DNA of 7,814 bases from Candidatus Bipolaricaulota bacterium (lineage in GTDB: Bacteria > Bipolaricaulota > Bipolaricaulia > Bipolaricaulales > Bipolaricaulaceae): positions 1 through 7,814 of the forward strand of contig JAGGWU010000020.1 of assembly GCA_021163465.1 (NCBI GenBank), read 5' to 3'. Every line of letters starts with the position of its first letter. Position 1 is the first letter of the stretch. Positions 6,658 through 7,814 of the stretch are shown one piece after another. A program made the position numbers and the translations under genes. Under the pieces are notes generated by a model. The model was not told where the DNA came from and did not search any database. It worked only from the letters and a program-made list of their open reading frames with translations.

Positions 6658-7764
6658 TCAACCGCTGAGGCCCAGGGCCTCGCCTGCCTCGGCCACCGTC
6701 TTCACCCGCACCAATTCTAAACTTAACTCGGCTCCGATCTCCTGGTGGGGAAGGATCGCGCGTTTGAACCCGAGCTTTTCCACCTCCCGGAGCCTCTCCT
6801 GGGCCTTCCGTACCGGACGTATTTCCCCCGAGAGCCCGATCTCCCCCAGGACCACGGTGTGGGGAGGAAGGGGGCGGTTGCGCAGGCTCGAAAGCACGGC
6901 GGCGGCGATCCCCAAATCCAGGGCCGGCTCCCGTACCTCGACCCCTCCCGCCACCGCCAGGTACACGTCCGACATCCCGATGTGCACCCCCAGGTACCGC
7001 TCGATGACCGCCAGGAGCACCAGCACCCGGTTGTAGTCCAGGCCCGCGCAACGCCGCTGTGGCGGGCCGTATTTGGTGGGGGAGACCAGGGCCTGGACCT
7101 CCACCAGCATGGTACGGGTCCCCTCCAATACCGGGACGATCGCGGCCCCGGCTTTGGGCCTCCGATCCCGGGAGAGGAAGAAGACCGAGGGGTTCACCAC
7201 CTCCTCCATTCCCCGCTCTCCCATCCTGAAGACCGCCACCTCGTGGGTGGAGCCGAAGCGGTTCTTGACCGACCGCAGGATCCGGAGGTCCGTCTCCCGT
7301 ACCCCCTCGAGGTAGATGGCCACGTCCACGATGTGCTCCACCGTCTTGGGGCCGGCGAACCCACCCCCTTTGGTGATGTGGGATACCAGGAACGAGGCCA
7401 TCCCCCGGAGCTTGGCGAGGCGGGCGATCTCCGCCGCCGCCTCCCGCACCTGTTGGACTCCTCCCACCTCTCCCCCGTCCGCCCGGGCGAGGACCGTCTG
7501 GAGGGAGTCCACCACCAACACGGTGGGGGATAGCTCCGCCACCGCCGCGGCGATCCGGGGGAGGGACTGTTCCGCGAAGAGGTAAAGGCCTCCTTCGGCG
7601 ATCCCCAGGCGTTCGGCCCGGAGCTTCACCTGGGGGGCGGACTCCTCACCGGATACGTAGAGGACCGGGCCGTGGGTCCGGGCGAGGCTCGCGGCGATCT
7701 GGAGGAGCAACGTCGACTTCCCCACCCCGCACGAGCTCGGCGATTTCCCGTTGGGAAAGGTCAC
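6658..7764 (-). CDS. radA: DNA repair protein RadA (Sms), N-terminus missing or disrupted
   Basis: RadA is a RecA-like ATPase that helps branch migration and processing of recombination intermediates. From about 7731 downstream the protein is clearly RadA. It has the second half of Walker A (GVGKSTLLLQIA), VLYVSGEES, Walker B TVLVVDSLQT, the SHITKGGGFAGPKTVEHIVD loop, the RadA-specific KNRFG motif (residues 167-171 counted from 7764) and the C-terminal Lon-protease-like domain (PALDLGIAAAVLSSL, VVLGEIGLSGEIRPV). The usual N-terminal C4 zinc finger and the segment leading into GEPG are absent. The first Walker A glycine is replaced (SSCGVGKST). A stop codon lies in this frame a few codons upstream of the GTG at 7764, and that GTG has no Shine-Dalgarno. 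I take the GTG as an artefact and the 5' end as broken by a frameshift, rearrangement or assembly chimera. The gene heads the radA-disA-PNP operon. Confidence 0.9.
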   Translation of the reverse strand: MTFPNGKSPSSCGVGKSTLLLQIAASLARTHGPVLYVSGEESAPQVKLRAERLGIAEGGLYLFAEQSLPRIAAAVAELSPTVLVVDSLQTVLARADGGEVGGVQQVREAAAEIARLAKLRGMASFLVSHITKGGGFAGPKTVEHIVDVAIYLEGVRETDLRILRSVKNRFGSTHEVAVFRMGERGMEEVVNPSVFFLSRDRRPKAGAAIVPVLEGTRTMLVEVQALVSPTKYGPPQRRCAGLDYNRVLVLLAVIERYLGVHIGMSDVYLAVAGGVEVREPALDLGIAAAVLSSLRNRPLPPHTVVLGEIGLSGEIRPVRKAQERLREVEKLGFKRAILPHQEIGAELSLELVRVKTVAEAGEALGLSG

Positions 7765-7813
7765 GATACTCGGGCTTCAGACGCCGCCTCCTTTCCACGA
7801 TGTTGTAGCCCAG
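7646..7813 (-). other. Open frame of unknown identity abutting the broken radA end
   Basis: On the reverse strand a frame different from radA is open from the window edge to a TGA at 7646-7648. Its first 33 or so codons read like real protein (LGYNIVERRRRLKPEYRD, then LSQREIAELVRGG), with a charged helix and possibly a helix-turn-helix-like segment. After about 7725 it only shadows radA. It may be the edge of another gene joined to radA, or the sequence before a frameshift. I cannot name it, and it does not resemble the RadA N-terminus. Confidence 0.35.
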
Positions 7814-7814
7814 G

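Noticed and set aside
6667..6681. Perfect 7-base inverted repeat with a 1-base centre (GAGGCCC/GGGCCTC) at the end of radA
   Set aside because: It falls in radA coding sequence, the loop is too small for a hairpin, and it is explained by GC-rich codons. There is no further support for an operator.
6745..7533. 262-codon forward-strand open frame opposite radA
   Set aside because: It is rich in His, Pro, Gly and Arg without motifs. The radA coding strand explains it.
1..7814. tRNA, rRNA, CRISPR arrays, insertion sequences, riboswitches
   Set aside because: No direct repeats, tRNA-like cloverleaf arms, transposase motifs or recognisable riboswitch cores were seen, and the coding genes fill nearly all of the window.

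Overview
This is a GC-rich, densely packed bacterial window with no transposase, phage or CRISPR signal. The gene set is mostly bacterial housekeeping: acetyl-CoA carboxylase, RadA, DisA, purine nucleoside phosphorylase and DsbD. A hydrogenase maturation protease of the HycI type and an FNR-like regulator with an N-terminal cysteine cluster point to a facultative or anaerobic, hydrogen-metabolising bacterium. High GC, GTG starts and very tight packing are compatible with a thermophile or a candidate-phylum lineage, but the phylum cannot be fixed from the sequence alone.

The left part (1-2435) is one forward-strand gene train: the 3' end of accA, a Crp/Fnr-family regulator, a HycI-type hydrogenase maturation endopeptidase, and a secreted DUF922-type putative zinc protease. 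Neighbouring genes overlap or lie 2 bases apart, so they are probably co-transcribed. This train runs tail to tail into a full-length reverse-strand dsbD (2424-4166), and the two coding ends overlap by 12 bases.

The middle (4167-4791) looks almost empty at first sight. It holds a small reverse-strand secreted-protein gene whose reading frame is broken by two compensating shifts. It has a strong ribosome binding site and a signal peptide, and a coherent protein of about 152 residues appears once the frames are joined. A short perfect inverted repeat lies between it and dsbD.

The right part (4792-7814) is a reverse-strand operon radA - disA - purine nucleoside phosphorylase, with junctions of one spacer base (TGAGATG) and a 4-base ATGA overlap. 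RadA and DisA are a known functional pair in DNA-damage sensing and c-di-AMP signalling. Two oddities stand out. DisA carries Arg in place of the central Gly of the catalytic DGA motif. RadA homology stops abruptly inside the Walker A motif near 7731, and the sequence beyond it reads best in a different frame, which suggests a frameshift, a rearrangement or a chimeric contig end.

I did not find a clearly new multi-gene system. The best leads are the frameshifted small secreted gene upstream of dsbD, the DisA active-site variant, the broken radA 5' end, and the cysteine-bearing regulator co-transcribed with a hydrogenase protease.
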